The notes under the pieces are model-generated. The model did no database searches and had not been told where the DNA came from. It worked only from the letters and a program-made list of their open reading frames with translations. The position numbers were made by a program, and so were the translations under genes. DNA of 64,000 nt from Oscillospiraceae bacterium (GTDB lineage: Bacteria > Bacillota > Clostridia > Oscillospirales > Oscillospiraceae). The DNA lies in the NCBI GenBank assembly GCA_017430455.1, contig JAFRMX010000020.1, positions 1 to 64,000 on the forward strand, read 5' to 3'. The first letter of the stretch is position 1; every line of letters starts with the position of its first letter. Below are positions 36,401 to 44,516 of the stretch, piece after piece.

Positions 36401-37280
36401 AACTGCAGCAAAAAAAATAATGGGAGAGGAAGTTTTCTCGAAGCTTCAGTTGACCAGACAGCTCGACAGATGGGAAAAAGCGAACAGCCTAGGCATAAAA
36501 GAGGATCTCGCGAGGAACATCCGCTTCAAAGACATCCATGAAGGCGAAAGATGTTTTATCCTGGGCAACGGGCCTTCTTTAAAGGAGGTCGACTTAAGTC
36601 TTTTAAAAGATGAGGCCGTATTTACGGTTAATAATTTCTGCGAAGTAAAAGATTTTGAGAAGGTGAGACCGAATTACCATCTCTGGCTGGACGGAGCTTT
36701 TTTCGGGCTGAGAAACGATTCATCACAGGATATTGATAAGATACTGGAGCGCTATGAAAAAACTGCTGCAGCAGATCCCGAATGCTTCGTTCCGGCTGAT
36801 GCCAAGAAATTCATACTGGAAAACGGACTGGAGAACAAACTGAGGATCAATTATATTTTCCCGGGACTTCCGGAGGCACAGACAGCAGGCGATATACGCA
36901 CTGATCTGACCGGGGCAGTAAACGTATACAGGACGGTAGTTCAGTATGCGGTCGCCGTCGCAATTTATATGGGATTTAAAGAAATAATCCTTCTCGGATG
37001 TGACAGTACGAACATTTTAATGCATATAAACACGCGGTTATACGGGAAAAGCAGCGAACTGCATGCTTATGAAAAAGGAGAGGGAGCGCAGCAGGCAAAG
37101 CAGCTGACCCGATCCTGGAAGTTTTCCGAACTGCTGAAGGACCAGTATCTGCTGTTTCGGGAATATGAAAACCTTGCCGAATACTGCAGCAAAAAAGGAA
37201 TCAAACTATATAACTGCTCTTCGCAGACACTTATAGATTCGATAGAAAGAAAAACACTTCAGGAAGTATTAAATGTTTAG
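36384..37280 (+). CDS. DUF115/GT42-like protein, candidate nonulosonate transferase
   Basis: A 298-residue protein with CFILGNGPSLKEVDLSLLKD (residues 57-76), the opening phrase shared by DUF115 proteins (MptE-like and Maf/motility-associated factors) and by Cst-type GT42 sialyltransferases, and later YMGFKEIILLGCDST, typical of this Rossmann-type fold. Maf proteins and GT42 enzymes transfer nonulosonic acids from CMP-sugars. The place directly before a NeuB-family synthase and a CMP-sugar synthetase makes a transferase role for the same sugar attractive. Function is not shown. AAGGAG precedes the ATG. Confidence 0.6.
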   Translation: MNQGIKTAAKKIMGEEVFSKLQLTRQLDRWEKANSLGIKEDLARNIRFKDIHEGERCFILGNGPSLKEVDLSLLKDEAVFTVNNFCEVKDFEKVRPNYHLWLDGAFFGLRNDSSQDIDKILERYEKTAAADPECFVPADAKKFILENGLENKLRINYIFPGLPEAQTAGDIRTDLTGAVNVYRTVVQYAVAVAIYMGFKEIILLGCDSTNILMHINTRLYGKSSELHAYEKGEGAQQAKQLTRSWKFSELLKDQYLLFREYENLAEYCSKKGIKLYNCSSQTLIDSIERKTLQEVLNV

Positions 37281-37294
37281 AAAGGATTCGTAAA

Positions 37295-38179
37295 ATGGCA
37301 AACAGGGAAGTCAGACTCGGCACTTATACGGTAACGGAGACCTCAAAGCCTTATATGATCGCTGAGATAGGAATAAACCATAACGGGGATCTGCAGATCG
37401 CGAAGCAGCTTCTGGACGCTGCTTTTGCCTGCGGCTGGAATTGCGCGAAGTTTCAGAAGAGAACACCGGACATTGCAGTTCCGGAAGCGCAGAAACAGGT
37501 TCCCAGAAACACCCCATGGGGAACAATGCCGTATATTGAGTATAAAAAACGTATAGAGTTTGAAAAGCCCGAATACGATGCAATTGACGCGTATTGCCGC
37601 GAAAAACCGCTGGATTGGAGCGCGTCGGTCTGGGATCTCACTTCTCTGGAATTCCTGCTGCAGTATGACGTCCCCTTCATAAAACTGCCGTCTGCTCTGA
37701 ACTGCAATGAAGAGCTTGTGAAAAACGCCTGTCTGTCCGGGAAGCCGATAATCCTTTCCACAGGCATGAGCGAATTGGAAGAGGTCGATCAGGCGATCGA
37801 TTGGCTCGAGAAGTATTCGAACGGAGATTATATCATCTGCCATACGAATTCCTGTTATCCCAGTCCGAATGACGAACTCAACCTGAGACTGATTCAGACA
37901 TATAAAGACAGGTATAACTGTCTTGTCGGCTACAGCGGCCACGAGGACAATCTGGAGCCGTCTGTCATCGCTGCTGTTCTCGGTGCCTGCATCATCGAAC
38001 GCCATGTTACGATCGATCATACAATGTGGGGCTCGGACCAGAAGGCGAGCCTCGAGGTCCAGGCAATGGCGATGCTTAAGAAAAGCATTGACAGCGCCCT
38101 CGAGACACTTGGAACGGGAGAAAAGAAACTTTACGCGTCAGAGCTTAAAAAGCGCCATGAGCTGAGAGGAGACAAGTGA
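37295..38179 (+). CDS. NeuB-family nonulosonate synthase lacking the SAF domain
   Basis: Condenses phosphoenolpyruvate with a six-carbon sugar (or sugar phosphate) to a nine-carbon 2-keto-3-deoxy acid. Typical NeuB phrases are IAEIGINHNGD, NCAKFQKRTPD, PFIKLPSA, STGMSELEEVD, LVGYSGHE and ERHVTIDHTMWGSDQ. Usual NeuB proteins are about 340-350 residues and end in an antifreeze-like SAF domain that covers the active site. This one is 294 residues and stops right after the TIM barrel. The stop overlaps the start of the CBS-cupin gene (GTGA). Lack of SAF resembles KDO-8-P-synthase-like enzymes that act on phosphorylated sugars. Confidence 0.85.
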   Translation: MANREVRLGTYTVTETSKPYMIAEIGINHNGDLQIAKQLLDAAFACGWNCAKFQKRTPDIAVPEAQKQVPRNTPWGTMPYIEYKKRIEFEKPEYDAIDAYCREKPLDWSASVWDLTSLEFLLQYDVPFIKLPSALNCNEELVKNACLSGKPIILSTGMSELEEVDQAIDWLEKYSNGDYIICHTNSCYPSPNDELNLRLIQTYKDRYNCLVGYSGHEDNLEPSVIAAVLGACIIERHVTIDHTMWGSDQKASLEVQAMAMLKKSIDSALETLGTGEKKLYASELKKRHELRGDK

Positions 38180-38937
38180 CGGAAGATCTCATAAAAAAGT
38201 TCTGTCTCAGAGAAGACGCCTGCCTGGATGAAGCCTTGAAAATAATTGACTGCAACCAGAAGGGATTCGCGGTCGTCACAGATGCCTGCGATAAGGCGGT
38301 CGGAGTTTTGACAGACGGTGATATCAGAAGAGCTTTCATCGCCGGGGCAACAACTAAAGACCCGGTGGCCGGATACTGTTCAAAAGCATTTACCGCGCTG
38401 AAAGTATCTGATTCTTTTGACAAAGCAATAGATATATTCAAGGACAAGAGAATAAAATTCCTTCCGGTCATCGGAGACGACGGAAGGCTCTCAAATATTC
38501 TTACCAAGGAGCAGATGCACGCGCTTCTGCTCCAGGATATAAGCGCGGATCTCAGTTATGATTTCAGCACCCTCGATGAAAGCATTGTGGATACCGAGGT
38601 GTTCAGGAGACCCTGGGGCTTTTACAAAACCACGGTATATAATGACTTCTATCAGGCTAAGGTGATATCCGTAAAACCGGGTGGAAAACTCAGCCTTCAG
38701 TCGCACAGACACCGCGAGGAACATTGGGTCGTTGTGCACGGAACAGGTACAGTCCAGATAGACTCATCTTTTGTCAATGTAACGACCGGAAGTTCCGTAT
38801 TCCTTCCGAAAGGATGCAGGCACCGGGTTACAAATACGGACGCGGAAGAAAACCTGATTATCAGCGAGATCCAGATAGGGGACTATCTCGGCGAAGATGA
38901 TATCGTCAGATATGAGGATATTTACGGCAGAGTATAA
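38176..38937 (+). CDS. CBS-pair protein fused to a type II phosphomannose-isomerase-like cupin
   Basis: The N-terminal 115 residues form two CBS motifs (AVGVLTDGDIRRAFIAG and KRIKFLPVIGDDGRLSNIL), a nucleotide-sensing module. From about 140 the chain is a cupin with the hallmarks of type II mannose-6-phosphate isomerase: RRPWGFYKTT, GGKLSLQSHRHREEHW, VVHGTGTVQID and GDYLGEDDIVRYEDIYGR. Type II enzymes are usually fused to a GDP-mannose pyrophosphorylase half, which is absent here. If active it would supply mannose-6-phosphate, the substrate of KDN-9-phosphate synthesis. It uses a GTG start overlapping the synthase stop. Confidence 0.82.
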   Translation: MTEDLIKKFCLREDACLDEALKIIDCNQKGFAVVTDACDKAVGVLTDGDIRRAFIAGATTKDPVAGYCSKAFTALKVSDSFDKAIDIFKDKRIKFLPVIGDDGRLSNILTKEQMHALLLQDISADLSYDFSTLDESIVDTEVFRRPWGFYKTTVYNDFYQAKVISVKPGGKLSLQSHRHREEHWVVVHGTGTVQIDSSFVNVTTGSSVFLPKGCRHRVTNTDAEENLIISEIQIGDYLGEDDIVRYEDIYGRV

Positions 38938-38963
38938 AGCCTGAATATATAGGAGACAAGATC

Positions 38964-40142
38964 ATGAATGTCGCATTCATTCCGGTCAGGGGCGGGAGCA
39001 AATCGATTCCGCTGAAAAACATAAAACTCATGGCGGGAAAACCGCTTGTATATTGGACTGCCAGAGCCGCTTGCGAGTGCAGGTATACAGACAAAGTTTT
39101 TATCTGCACGGACAGCGACAGGATCCGGGAAGCAGTTGAAGCCTTCAGGAGGGAAGAGAGCTGTTTTTCGAAGCTTGAGGTTGTCGCCAGATCCGCAGAA
39201 TCGGCGACCGATACTGCTTCTACAGAATTTGTAATGCTTGAATTCGCAAAGCAGCATGATTTCGATAATATAGCGCTTGTTCAGGCGACCTCTCCATTGC
39301 TTGAAGCGGCCGATCTTGACAAAGGCTTTGAACTCTTTTCCGGGAAAGAGACAGACTCCGTTATGTCTGTTGTACACCAGTACCGGTTCAACTGGAAGTA
39401 TGACGAGCGTGGTTTTATAGTTCCGACAAACTATGATGTGTTCCATCGTCCGCGCAGACAGGAATTTGCCGGTTATCTTGTTGAAAACGGAGCCTTTTAC
39501 ATAACATCCAAAGAGAGACTGGTCAGCACAAAAAACCGGGTTTCCGGCAAAATCAGAGCAGTGGAGATGTGTGAAGAGAGCTTCCTTGAGATCGACGAGC
39601 CTTCGGACTGGATGATCATAGAAGGGCTTATGCGGGAACGCGAACTGAAAAGAAGACAGGCGAAGACTCCGGAAATAAAGATGTTCCTCACTGATGTCGA
39701 CGGATGCCTTACAGACGGAGGCATGTACTATTCCGAAAAAGGCGACGAACTGAAGAAATACAATACCAGGGACGGAATGGCCTTTAAACTTCTGAGAGAG
39801 AAGGGAATAATCACCGGAATAATCACATCCGAAAACGTGGAGCTTAACAGGCGCCGCGCGGAAAAGCTGAAACTTGATATATATCTGCCCGGATGCAAAG
39901 ACAAAGCAGCTGCAATAACGCGGCTTTCGGAACAGTATCATATCCCGCTTGAAAATATACTGTATGTCGGGGATGACATAAACGATATTGAGGCAATGAA
40001 AATTGCCGGGGTGCCATGCTGCCCGCGAGACGCGAACAAAGAAGTCCTTCAATATGCGAAGTGTGTGACAAAAGCCTCCGGAGGAGAAGGCGTGATCAGA
40101 GAGATAACGGATATGATGATCGGCGGAAATCTGCATGAATAG
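38964..40142 (+). CDS. CMP-nonulosonate synthetase fused to KdsC-like HAD phosphatase
   Basis: Two domains. Residues 1 to about 230 are a NeuA-type cytidylyltransferase with AFIPVRGGSKSIPLKNIKLM at the nucleotide site, then LVQATSPLLEAADLD and AFYITSKERL. Residues 235-392 are a HAD phosphatase of the KdsC/KDN-9-phosphatase type: LTDVDGCLTDGGMYYSEKGD (Asp244 and Asp246 catalytic), then YNTRDGMAFKLLREKGI and YVGDDINDIEAMKIAG. It would remove the phosphate from a nonulosonate-9-phosphate and activate the product with CMP. AGGAGA precedes the ATG. The same two-domain arrangement is known for some animal and bacterial CMP-sialate synthetases. Confidence 0.88.
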   Translation: MNVAFIPVRGGSKSIPLKNIKLMAGKPLVYWTARAACECRYTDKVFICTDSDRIREAVEAFRREESCFSKLEVVARSAESATDTASTEFVMLEFAKQHDFDNIALVQATSPLLEAADLDKGFELFSGKETDSVMSVVHQYRFNWKYDERGFIVPTNYDVFHRPRRQEFAGYLVENGAFYITSKERLVSTKNRVSGKIRAVEMCEESFLEIDEPSDWMIIEGLMRERELKRRQAKTPEIKMFLTDVDGCLTDGGMYYSEKGDELKKYNTRDGMAFKLLREKGIITGIITSENVELNRRRAEKLKLDIYLPGCKDKAAAITRLSEQYHIPLENILYVGDDINDIEAMKIAGVPCCPRDANKEVLQYAKCVTKASGGEGVIREITDMMIGGNLHE

Positions 40143-41469
40143 TACTGAGGAGCTGCCAAAAAAAGATCTCAAGCGTATATTAAAAAATGTCGCTTGGCTG
40201 GTCTACAACAATGTGTTCAACCTCCTTTTGAGCCTGTTTGTAACCGTAAAGGTTGCAAACCACTACGGATCTTTGGGATATGGCACATATCAGTATGTTA
40301 TCAGCCTTGTAGCAATACTTGAGGTTCTCGCCTATTTTACTGACGGCAGAGTAGTAAAGAAAGAGTACGATATTTACGATCCCGCAAAAGTAGTATTAAC
40401 GGCTACTTTTTCAAGGCTTTTCCTTTCAGCTGTATCTGCAGCAGCGGGGATCATATTCGCACTCTTCTACAGTGGCGGAAGAGAATTCAATCTGATCCTT
40501 GCTGTGTTGCTGTTGAATTCCATAGTCGGCAGCACATTTTTCGGTGCCTCAAACAGGTTCGAATATCTCCTGATATCAAAGAGAAATGTTATTGCAGGCA
40601 ACATTGCAGCAATTACCGGCGCTTTGCTTCAGCTTCTTGCGGTAGAACTTCAGTTGCCTATAATAGTGCTGCCGGTCATCTCACTGCTCACCACTGCGAT
40701 CACTGCTTTAGTTATTATTCTTCAGTATAAGAAAGAATTCGGCCTTTCGTTCGGGACTGAGCTTATTGACAGGGATCTTCTCAAGGCGCTTTATAAAGAG
40801 AGCGCTCCATTGGCGATCGCCTCGGCATGCGCGATCATTTACACAAGGTGTGACTCGCTCATGGTAGGGAATATGCTTTCCCTAGCTGAAGTCGGAGTAT
40901 ATGCGATCGCCATAAAGCTGATCAATATCGTAAACATGCCGTTAGGGCCGATCCGCGAATCCTTTTATCCAAAGCTGATTCAAATCTATCGTACGGATAG
41001 AGACCGATACGCAAGGATGTATATAAGACTTTCAAGTTTTTTAACATGGTTTTGTGTCATCGGAGTCCTGTTTTCATTCCTGGTTTTGCCGTATTTCTTC
41101 AAATGGCTGAACAAAGAGTACTATGAGGCGCTTGGCGTATATCGGGTCTATGTCATATACAGTGTTATCTCTTACAACGCGGGACTGAGAGCGGGGCATC
41201 TCACGCTGATCAACCGTGGGACAATATTGGCTTACGCTCAGGCGGCAAGTGTTGTGATCAATATAATACTGAATATCGTTCTGATCAAAAACTACGGTAT
41301 ATACGGAGCCGCCGCTGCGACTTCAATAACCCAGTTCCTGTCGCTCACGGTGTCCAATCTGTTCTTCAAAAAGGACGGCAGGGAAGTATTCAAATGGCAG
41401 ATAATGGCGCTGAACCCGCTTGAAATGCTTCCGAATTACAGGAAATCAACAACGGACGTTCAAGTATAA
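40135..41469 (+). CDS. Wzx-type polysaccharide flippase (copy 2)
   Basis: A 444-residue flippase of the MOP superfamily with about 12-14 membrane segments. Phrases are VAWLVYNNVFNLLLSLFVTV, YGSLGYGTYQYVISLVAIL and IYGAAAATSITQFLSL. It is only distantly like the minus-strand flippase and overlaps the CMP-sugar synthetase by eight bases. Position at the end of the nonulosonate block suggests that it exports the unit carrying that acid. The sequence just after its stop continues as a short open frame, described separately. Confidence 0.92.
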   Translation: MNSTEELPKKDLKRILKNVAWLVYNNVFNLLLSLFVTVKVANHYGSLGYGTYQYVISLVAILEVLAYFTDGRVVKKEYDIYDPAKVVLTATFSRLFLSAVSAAAGIIFALFYSGGREFNLILAVLLLNSIVGSTFFGASNRFEYLLISKRNVIAGNIAAITGALLQLLAVELQLPIIVLPVISLLTTAITALVIILQYKKEFGLSFGTELIDRDLLKALYKESAPLAIASACAIIYTRCDSLMVGNMLSLAEVGVYAIAIKLINIVNMPLGPIRESFYPKLIQIYRTDRDRYARMYIRLSSFLTWFCVIGVLFSFLVLPYFFKWLNKEYYEALGVYRVYVIYSVISYNAGLRAGHLTLINRGTILAYAQAASVVINIILNIVLIKNYGIYGAAAATSITQFLSLTVSNLFFKKDGREVFKWQIMALNPLEMLPNYRKSTTDVQV

Positions 41470-41580
41470 TTATTCAAAGTAGAAGCAGATGCGGCTTATT
41501 GTATTGACAGCATTTATGAAAAAGCACACCTGCTCAAAAACCGGATCGAAAGAAAACGCAGAAAAGACTTCACGGAATGA
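41470..41580 (+). pseudogene. Possible 3' remnant of a lost gene
   Basis: The frame directly behind the flippase stop stays open for 36 codons and has a basic, helical, coding-like end (KAHLLKNRIERKRRKDF) before a TGA. The last 38 bases recur, partly decayed, before the second GT2 copy at 42692-42729, in a frame that there carries a stop. This fits a broken 3' end of an older neighbour duplicated along with the GT2 gene. It could also be chance open sequence, since 36 codons is short. Confidence 0.3.
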
Positions 41581-42665
41581 TACTTGGCAGGAAAGGGGAC
41601 TGTTATTATGATAAGCGTTATCATTCCCGTTTATAATAAGGAAAAGTATCTTCCAAGATGCATAGAGAGTGTTCTTGCCCAGACATACAGAGATCTTGAT
41701 ATTATACTTGTTGATGACGGATCCCCGGACAACAGCGGAAAGATCTGCGATAAATACGCGGAGAAAGACGGCAGAGTACGCGTTTTCCACAAAGAAAACG
41801 GAGGAGTATCCTCTGCCCGGAATCTCGGGCTTGAGAAAGCCCGTGAAAAGAGCTCCGAATACATAGGCTTTATAGACGCCGATGACTGGATCGAGCCGGA
41901 AATGTATGAAAAACTGCTGAATGTGATCTTTGAAACAAACGCGGATATTGCTGTCTGTTGTGAAAAAACAGAATTTACACAGGAAGATAACAGACAGGAC
42001 AAAAATACAGGGAGCGGACTAAACCTGAAGCAGACCGTTTACGATCGTGACGAGGCTGTAAGAGCGCTTCTTAAGCTGGAAATCAGCACATTTGTTCATG
42101 ATAAGCTGTATAAAGCGCATCTTTTTACCGGAATAGCATTTCCCGAAGGGAAGGTATATGAAGATCTGGCGACGGTGTTCAAATTGATAGTTGCGTCTGA
42201 AAGAACTGTACTCCTTTCGGAGATCTTATATCATTACATAGTAAATCCGGGCAGCATCACTCATAACAAAAGCATGAAAAGTCTTATTGATTATTGGGAT
42301 GCCGGCATTTCCCGTTATTATTACTTCTCGGAATACGGTGATGATTATTGTACGAAACTGCTGCTTAAGGATTGCGCGGAAATAATATCAAAGATCTGGA
42401 GATGGGCGTATCTGAATCCCAAAGAGGAAAGGGAAAAGTATTCGGAGAAAATTCATGAAATAACACGGTTTACAAGAGAGCACATTCCGCCGTTTGGCTT
42501 TTCTGAATGGCCGCTTTGGCTGAAAGCAAATATATTTCTCGCTCATTCGGATTCGGAGATGTCCTTTGCAATATCTTATCTGATGATCAAAGTATACAGA
42601 GCAATAATTCCGAACAAATATATGTAAGAATTATATTTGACACGCAGTGTCACGCGGAACTGCAG
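41543..42665 (+). repeat. Tandem duplication, left unit
   Basis: Left copy of a direct repeat of about 1.1 kb comprising the spacer, the GT2 gene and 40 bases after it. The first 350 bases and the last 270 bases of the gene are almost identical to the right copy, while the middle differs strongly. Confidence 0.85.
41608..42627 (+). CDS. Glycosyltransferase family 2 (tandem copy A)
   Basis: GT2 transferase of 339 residues opening ISVIIPVYNKEKYLPRCIES with VDDGSPDNSGKICD and the metal-site phrase FIDADDWIEPEMY. The N-terminal 110 and C-terminal 85 residues are nearly identical to copy B; the acceptor-side middle (about 115-250) differs. The ATG at 41608 has AAAGGGG nine bases upstream; a TTG at 41584 lacks a ribosome site. 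The C-terminus has amphipathic, Trp-rich repeats (GFSEWPLWLKANIF) that may touch the membrane. Confidence 0.9.
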   Translation: MISVIIPVYNKEKYLPRCIESVLAQTYRDLDIILVDDGSPDNSGKICDKYAEKDGRVRVFHKENGGVSSARNLGLEKAREKSSEYIGFIDADDWIEPEMYEKLLNVIFETNADIAVCCEKTEFTQEDNRQDKNTGSGLNLKQTVYDRDEAVRALLKLEISTFVHDKLYKAHLFTGIAFPEGKVYEDLATVFKLIVASERTVLLSEILYHYIVNPGSITHNKSMKSLIDYWDAGISRYYYFSEYGDDYCTKLLLKDCAEIISKIWRWAYLNPKEEREKYSEKIHEITRFTREHIPPFGFSEWPLWLKANIFLAHSDSEMSFAISYLMIKVYRAIIPNKYM

Positions 42666-42691
42666 CGAATGTCCTACAGCACAAGGGGCAA

Positions 42692-43823
42692 GGATAAAGA
42701 AAACCTGGAAAAGACTTTGCGGAATGATACCTGGCAGGAAAGGGGACTGTTATAATGATAAGCGTTATCATACCCGTTTATAATACGGAAAAGTATCTGC
42801 CGAGATGCATAGAGAGTGTTCTTGCCCAGACATACAGAGATCTTGATATTATACTTGTTGATGACGGTTCCCGGGACAACAGCGGAAAGATCTGCGATGA
42901 ATACGCGGAGAAAGACGGCAGAGTACGCGTTTTCCACAAAGAAAACGGAGGAGTTTCCTCTGCCCGGAATCACGGGCTTGAGAAAGCCCGTGAAAAGAGT
43001 TCCGAATACATAGGTTTTATAGACAGCGATGACTGGATCGAGCCGGAAATGTATGAAAAGCTGCTGAATGTGCTCATCGAAACAAATTCGGATATTGCTG
43101 TTTGCTGTGAGATCAGAGAACATACAGATAAAGAAAACAGGCAGGAAATAAAAGCGGGGAAACGGCAGAGCGGAGAATGTCTGAAGCAGACCGTTTACGA
43201 TCGGGATGAGGCTGTAAGAGCGCATCTGGAATGGAAAATCAGCACTGTAGTTCATGATAAACTGTATAAATCTGATCTTTTTACCGGAATAGAATTTCCT
43301 GAAGGCAGGACATATGAAGACTTGGCAACTGTATATAAACTGATAGTTGCGGCTGAAAGAACTGTAGTCCTTTGGGAGGACTTATATCATTACGATATGC
43401 ATCCGGAAAGCATAATCCATAACAAAACCATGAAAAATCTTACAGACTATTGGGATGCCTGCAGATCCCGTTATGATTACTTCTCTAAATATGAAGATGA
43501 GTCTTTAAAGAGGCTGCTGCTCAGAGATTGCGCGGAAGAAATAATATCAAAGATCTGGAGATGGGCGTATCTGAATCCTAAAGAGGAAAGGGAAAAGTAT
43601 TCGGAGAAAATTCATGAAATAACACGGTTTACAAGAGAGCACATTCCGCCGTTTGGCTTTTCTGAATGGCCGCTTTGGCTGAAAGCAAATATATTTCTCG
43701 CTCATTCGGATTCGGAGATATCCTTTGCAATATCTTATCTGATGATCAGAGTATACAGAGCAATAATTCCGAATAAAAACATATAAGAATCATAATTGTC
43801 ACGCATTGTCACGCGGAACTGCA
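42692..43823 (+). repeat. Tandem duplication, right unit
   Basis: Right copy of the direct repeat described at 41543. The spacer before copy B ends in the same TGGCAGGAAAGGGGACTGTTAT as the spacer before copy A. Downstream, a 10-base direct repeat TTGTCACGC(A/G) occurs twice in a row at 43796-43815, with a degenerate version after copy A. Confidence 0.85.
42755..43786 (+). CDS. Glycosyltransferase family 2 (tandem copy B)
   Basis: GT2 transferase of 343 residues, paralogue of copy A, with VDDGSRDNSGKICDEYAE and FIDSDDWIEPEMY. Compared with copy A it has one extra Glu in DCAEEIISKIW (a 3-base insertion) and a more divergent middle, where the acceptor is bound. The identical ends and different middles suggest gene conversion that homogenises the catalytic ends while the specificity part drifts. 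Both copies look functional. Confidence 0.9.
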   Translation: MISVIIPVYNTEKYLPRCIESVLAQTYRDLDIILVDDGSRDNSGKICDEYAEKDGRVRVFHKENGGVSSARNHGLEKAREKSSEYIGFIDSDDWIEPEMYEKLLNVLIETNSDIAVCCEIREHTDKENRQEIKAGKRQSGECLKQTVYDRDEAVRAHLEWKISTVVHDKLYKSDLFTGIEFPEGRTYEDLATVYKLIVAAERTVVLWEDLYHYDMHPESIIHNKTMKNLTDYWDACRSRYDYFSKYEDESLKRLLLRDCAEEIISKIWRWAYLNPKEEREKYSEKIHEITRFTREHIPPFGFSEWPLWLKANIFLAHSDSEISFAISYLMIRVYRAIIPNKNI

Positions 43824-43940
43824 GTGGACGTCACACAGCAGATAAGATAAAAAAAGAAAAAAAATAATAATATAAGTTAATATCCCCCTAGGATCCCCAA
43901 AGGGGAAGCTTAAAAAATGTTGTTTAAATAGGAGTTTGAT

Positions 43941-44456
43941 ATGGCAAGGGACAGGGATAAAGAAAAATGGTTTAAGTTTTACTGTGATTTCTTTGATGAT
44001 CCGAAGATAAAGATCCTTGACGCGCTGGCAAACGGGCCGTCATATTCGGATACCGCGACTGATGCAGATATGGTCTTCTATGTTTATTTGAGACTTATGT
44101 GCATGGCTGCGACAGAGCTTGACCCGGAAGGGAATGTAAGCATATTCAAAGATCAGTCTTTCAACATCGATGATTTTTCCTATCTTATAAACAGGCCGGA
44201 GTATGAAACTTCCCAGTGCCTTGAACTTCTGCAGCAATACGGACTGATAAAGATAGAGAACAACTGCATTCACATAGAAGAGTGGGAGACGAGCCAGTAT
44301 TTTGCCAAGCTTGAGGAGAAACGGGCAAAGGACAGGGAGAGAAAGCAGAAGCAGAGGGAGAAGGAAAAAGCAGAGCGGGATGCAGCTTCGGAGCAGTCAC
44401 AGACTGAAGAAGAAAGTCCTATGGAAAGGATCAGAAGGATCAAAGAGGGACACTGA
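43941..44456 (+). CDS. Phage replisome-organiser N-terminal domain protein
   Basis: A 171-residue protein beginning with DREKEKWFKFYCDFFDDPKI-like sequence, the opening of phage replisome organiser N-domains (Lin1244/Lin1753 type, winged-helix DNA binding) used by temperate phages of Firmicutes to load helicase. The C-terminal 60 residues are a Lys/Glu/Arg-rich coiled coil. The second half of a full organiser, with the helicase-loader part, is missing. No other phage gene, integrase or attachment site is visible around it. It follows the GT2 duplication across an A-rich spacer and precedes another GT2 gene, so it is probably a stranded or domesticated gene. An AGGAG lies eight bases before its ATG. 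Confidence 0.72.
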   Translation: MARDRDKEKWFKFYCDFFDDPKIKILDALANGPSYSDTATDADMVFYVYLRLMCMAATELDPEGNVSIFKDQSFNIDDFSYLINRPEYETSQCLELLQQYGLIKIENNCIHIEEWETSQYFAKLEEKRAKDRERKQKQREKEKAERDAASEQSQTEEESPMERIRRIKEGH

Positions 44457-44516
44457 CAGGATTAAATACGTGATAATAAATATAAAAAACACGGATCTAC
44501 AGGTCAGGACAAGCAT

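Noticed and set aside
38922-40172. A 416-codon frame antisense to the CMP-sugar synthetase fusion
   Set aside because: The sense gene carries two complete enzyme domains and a ribosome site. The antisense frame has neither and only reflects codon bias.
43894-43906. Inverted repeat TCCCC-AAA-GGGGA as a terminator before the replisome-organiser gene
   Set aside because: Only 5 bp with a 3-base loop, and no T-run follows.
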